Shown: piece after piece, positions 10,801-64,000 of the stretch
Position numbering within the stretch: the first letter of the stretch is position 1
Layout of the letters: the number at the start of each line of letters is the position of its first letter
NCBI GenBank assembly: GCA_024760905.1
Contig: CM045729.1
Coordinates: forward strand, 44,310,580 to 44,374,579
DNA: 64,000 nucleotides
Direction of reading: 5' to 3'
Origin: Plotosus lineatus
Lineage: Eukaryota; Chordata; Actinopteri; Siluriformes; Plotosidae
Translations under genes and position numbers: made by a program
The notes under the pieces: generated by a model
The model's database searches: none
What the model was told of the DNA's origin: nothing
Seen by the model: the letters and a program-made list of their open reading frames with translations, nothing else

Positions 10801-11280
10801 TTGAAATCCAGGAGCACCATCAAGCTTTAATCTCATATAGGGCTCCTAGTTTCTGGATATTTTGAGATAGGGTGTGAGACCCAGTCAGCCAAGCATATTT
10901 TCCACATTTTGTGTGCCTATGATGCAATAAAGCAAAGAGCACACTGTCACAATGAAAAACCAATACTGTACGTACAGCTAAGTTCTATGACATCATAGTA
11001 TGAAACAGAGAAGGTAATTATAAAGAAATATGACATAAGAATGCTCATAGCAGCTACAATGACATCAGAGTTGTATTTATTTTCTTATTGCGATACTGTA
11101 ACCCATCCAAAGTGAACACACACAAAAGCAGCTAGGGTTAGGTCTGTCTGTCTGTCTGTCCTCTTAGGTACCCGACTGAAAGACACCTCAGCCACATGTG
11201 TCGAGAAAGGGAAGGTGGAGTTCACTCCCTTCCCGCCACACATTTTTCTGGTGCTTTTCCTCTCCCGTCCACATGGTGGC
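10801..11280. other. upstream flank of MCM3AP
   Basis: AT-rich sequence with a short (TGTC)n run near 11,143-11,161. No gene was found. YBEY, the head-to-head neighbour of MCM3AP in human, is not recognisable on the minus strand. Confidence 0.4.
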
Positions 11281-11621
11281 AGCACTGTTATTGGGTCACT
11301 GGGGAAATTGTGCCATTACAACGAAGAAGTAGGAACTCTGTGCTGGTTGCTTATTCCCGAAGACAGAGTGACGCTGTAATATAAACAAATGCAGTTTTGG
11401 ATGTGATTTAACCAACTAGGTGACGAGACCTTTGTTTTGTGAAGTGTACATTGAGCAACCCTGTTAACGTTGCTCGCGATTTAAAAGATAGCAAGTTAGT
11501 TACCAGGGCTTTATGTCTGGAGGATTGTTTATAACTGTGAGGTTAGCTAACTAGCCGTAGCCTTTTTAAAAAAAAAAAAATAAATAAACAGGAACAGTGG
11601 TTCAGGTTTATATTGAAATAG
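11281..11621 (+). promoter_or_regulatory. MCM3AP: probable MCM3AP promoter and 5' UTR exon
   Basis: An ATTGG (inverted CCAAT) lies at 11,289-11,293, and local GC content is higher than in the flanks (TTGCTCGCGAT near 11,470). AAATAG|GTGAGA at 11,621 is a good donor and a pyrimidine-rich tract ending GTACAG at 11,816 a good acceptor, so I infer a non-coding first exon ending at 11,621 and a 195-bp intron. The transcription start cannot be read from the sequence. Confidence 0.4.
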
Positions 11622-11844
11622 GTGAGACTATTTCGACTCAGATACAGGTAGATTAAATTCCGGATTCTTTCCTGCACACATCGCAGGAAAGTTTTTAAAA
11701 CGGTTCATCTTTAACTGTGTGTTATCAAGCCATATCTGTGTTAATGAACTGGAGATGGATCACGTGCATCTCATTTAATGTTGGGGCTGTTTCTTCTGGT
11801 CTATTTTCGTGTACAGTCCTGGTACCTGTTTACTTTTATCCATA

Positions 11845-41217
<29,373 letters not shown>

Positions 41218-41950
41218 GCAAATGCTCTCCTGCTATTGTTATGACTCCGTTTGCTTTGTGAATGCATGAGTCTGAGTGGTCATTTTACAGCCTTATTTTG
41301 GTATGACATTCTTGCTGTATATGATTCCATACTAAATTAGTCATGCAGCAAATTATTGATTGAACAAAATATTTTTGCTAAAAAGGTGTGCACTAATTAT
41401 GTGTTCTATAGCAGTGGTCTATAATACAGAAACAGCGGTCAGAAGCTAGTTTTCAATGGAACTGAATAATTCGGAGAGCTGATCATTATTCTTCCTCATA
41501 TATTTTGTCTTTTTCCCCATTTCTACATGGAGTCAAAGAATCAAGAAATTTTGGCAGGATTATTTTTACAATGTGTAATTTGTGCAGCCAGCTTCAGATA
41601 TATTATTTCTGTATCAGTGATGAAGACAGACCTGCTGTATTTTATTGCTCACATAACCAGTGGTCACATAATTCAGTGGTTATGCCGTTCTGGTATATTT
41701 GGTAAATGACTTGAAAGTATAAGATTCTTCACCTCTTCTTTCTTTAATGAATGTAGATAAGTTTTTTTTTTAAATATCAAGTTGAATTTTTTGTTTAATT
41801 ATTTTGTGTAGTAATGGGTATGAAATGTTGCATTATAAACATGTAAATCTGAGATAGTTTTGTGTGCTCGAATGTAAAATTATTTTTTCAATGCTTAAAT
41901 AATGCTCAATATTTTTTGAATTTGTTGCAATAAAGTAGTGCTCACATGTT
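41218..41950 (+). other. MCM3AP: MCM3AP 3' UTR with poly(A) signal
   Basis: AT-rich, no ORF. AATAAA at 41,929-41,934 followed by a TG/T-rich stretch (AGTGCTCACATGTTTTCC) is the likely cleavage signal. Confidence 0.7.
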
Positions 41951-42060
41951 TTCCGAGTCCCAATATTTAATTAAGTCTGAAAAAAATTAATAAATCTTAG
42001 TTGTTTTTTAAATGCAAAACAAAATTTGAATGCCACGCCTATTTCCCCGCCTTTGATCGT

Positions 42061-42307
42061 TTTGATTGGATGATCAGTCCTCTGGTCAGATCTCTCCACA
42101 GTGAAGTTAGCTCGGAAGGCGCCGCAGAGCATTATGGGTAGTGTAGTTTATGAAGCGAACACTTTTACAAGACCTTTTAACGTTAATGAACTACATCACC
42201 CAGAAAAATCTGAACGCGAGGGGAGGAACTACGGTGTCGGGAGAAATTTGACTCGGAGTACTTTAATTCATGGAAATGTTGAAGAACAGTACGTATACAG
42301 TTCAATT
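42061..42307 (+). promoter_or_regulatory. LSS: LSS promoter / 5' UTR
   Basis: Inverted CCAAT (ATTGG, 42,065-42,069), the NF-Y site typical of sterol genes. ATTATGGGTAGTGTAGT (42,131-42,147) reads ACTACACTACCCATAAT on the other strand, and ACTACATCACCCAGAA (42,191-42,206) lies on the plus strand; both resemble the ZNF143/Staf site ACTACAnnTCCCA. The second includes ATCACCCAG, close to a sterol regulatory element. No TATA box. Transcription start unknown. Confidence 0.5.
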
Positions 42308-63829
<21,522 letters not shown>

Positions 63830-64000
63830 GTGAGTTCTTCTTTTCCATGTCTTTGTGTGTTAAACAAATTGTTTATGTCACATGATCTAAAATACACATA
63901 TATTATATCCATATGAAGTACGTACATATGACAAAGGCAACATACATAACCTGTACTGTGGCATAATTCTGATTCTAAAGTTGTGGAATGTTTGATTTGC

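Noticed and set aside
176..11800. YBEY, the human head-to-head neighbour of MCM3AP
   Set aside because: No frame with the zinc-binding HGxxHLxGxxH motif was seen on the minus strand.
11809..11844. Upstream in-frame extension of MCM3AP from a GTG
   Set aside because: A GTG start is not expected here, an acceptor (11,816) lies inside it, and the ATG at 11,845 aligns with the human start.

Overview
This is a vertebrate nuclear window with split genes, GT-AG introns, dense LINE/SINE/DNA-transposon interspersion and long (GT)n, (AC)n and (AT)n microsatellites. The repeat types (RTE, Rex1/L2-like LINEs, Tc1, pogo/Tigger, hAT and tRNA-derived SINEs) point to a teleost. One repeat near 44.8-45.2 kb resembles a family I associate with otophysan fishes (catfish, characins, cyprinids), so an otophysan is my best guess, from memory of repeat families only.

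Two host genes, both on the + strand, carry the window. MCM3AP/GANP (11,845-41,217; 28 coding exons; about 2,060 codons in one continuous frame) encodes the nuclear-pore-associated Sac3-domain scaffold of TREX-2 mRNA export. LSS (42,308 to beyond 63,829; 21 coding exons, 693 codons in frame; the last exon lies outside the window) encodes lanosterol synthase, which makes the sterol ring system in the ER. Order and orientation match human 21q22.3. The genes are about 0.4 kb apart from poly(A) signal to start codon and have no known functional link.

Region by region: 1-11.2 kb is gene-poor and repeat-rich, with an unidentified exon-like ORF at 51-200, a complete RTE LINE with a 17-bp target duplication (2,287-5,432), a Tc1 remnant abutting a second RTE, a Rex1/L2-like LINE end, a SINE with a 12-bp target duplication, and a set of diverged tandem units near 10-10.8 kb. 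11.2-41.9 kb is MCM3AP; its largest introns (after exons 4, 9, 15 and 20) hold RTE fragments and pogo/Tigger elements, some nested. 42-42.3 kb is the LSS promoter, with two opposed ZNF143-like sites. 42.3-64 kb is LSS, whose introns hold SINEs, Tigger, an RTE inside an (AT)n tract, hAT and long UG repeats beside splice sites.

I found no new protein-coding system. The most interesting signals are (i) a SINE family that appears to be a tRNA head joined to pieces of both ends of the resident RTE LINE, and a sister family with the same head but a different tail; (ii) an AC-repeat/GT-repeat pair bracketing the 4.7-kb LSS intron 10; and (iii) a (TG)26 run in place of a polypyrimidine tract at LSS exon 15, which carries the catalytic Asp and is frame-neutral if skipped.
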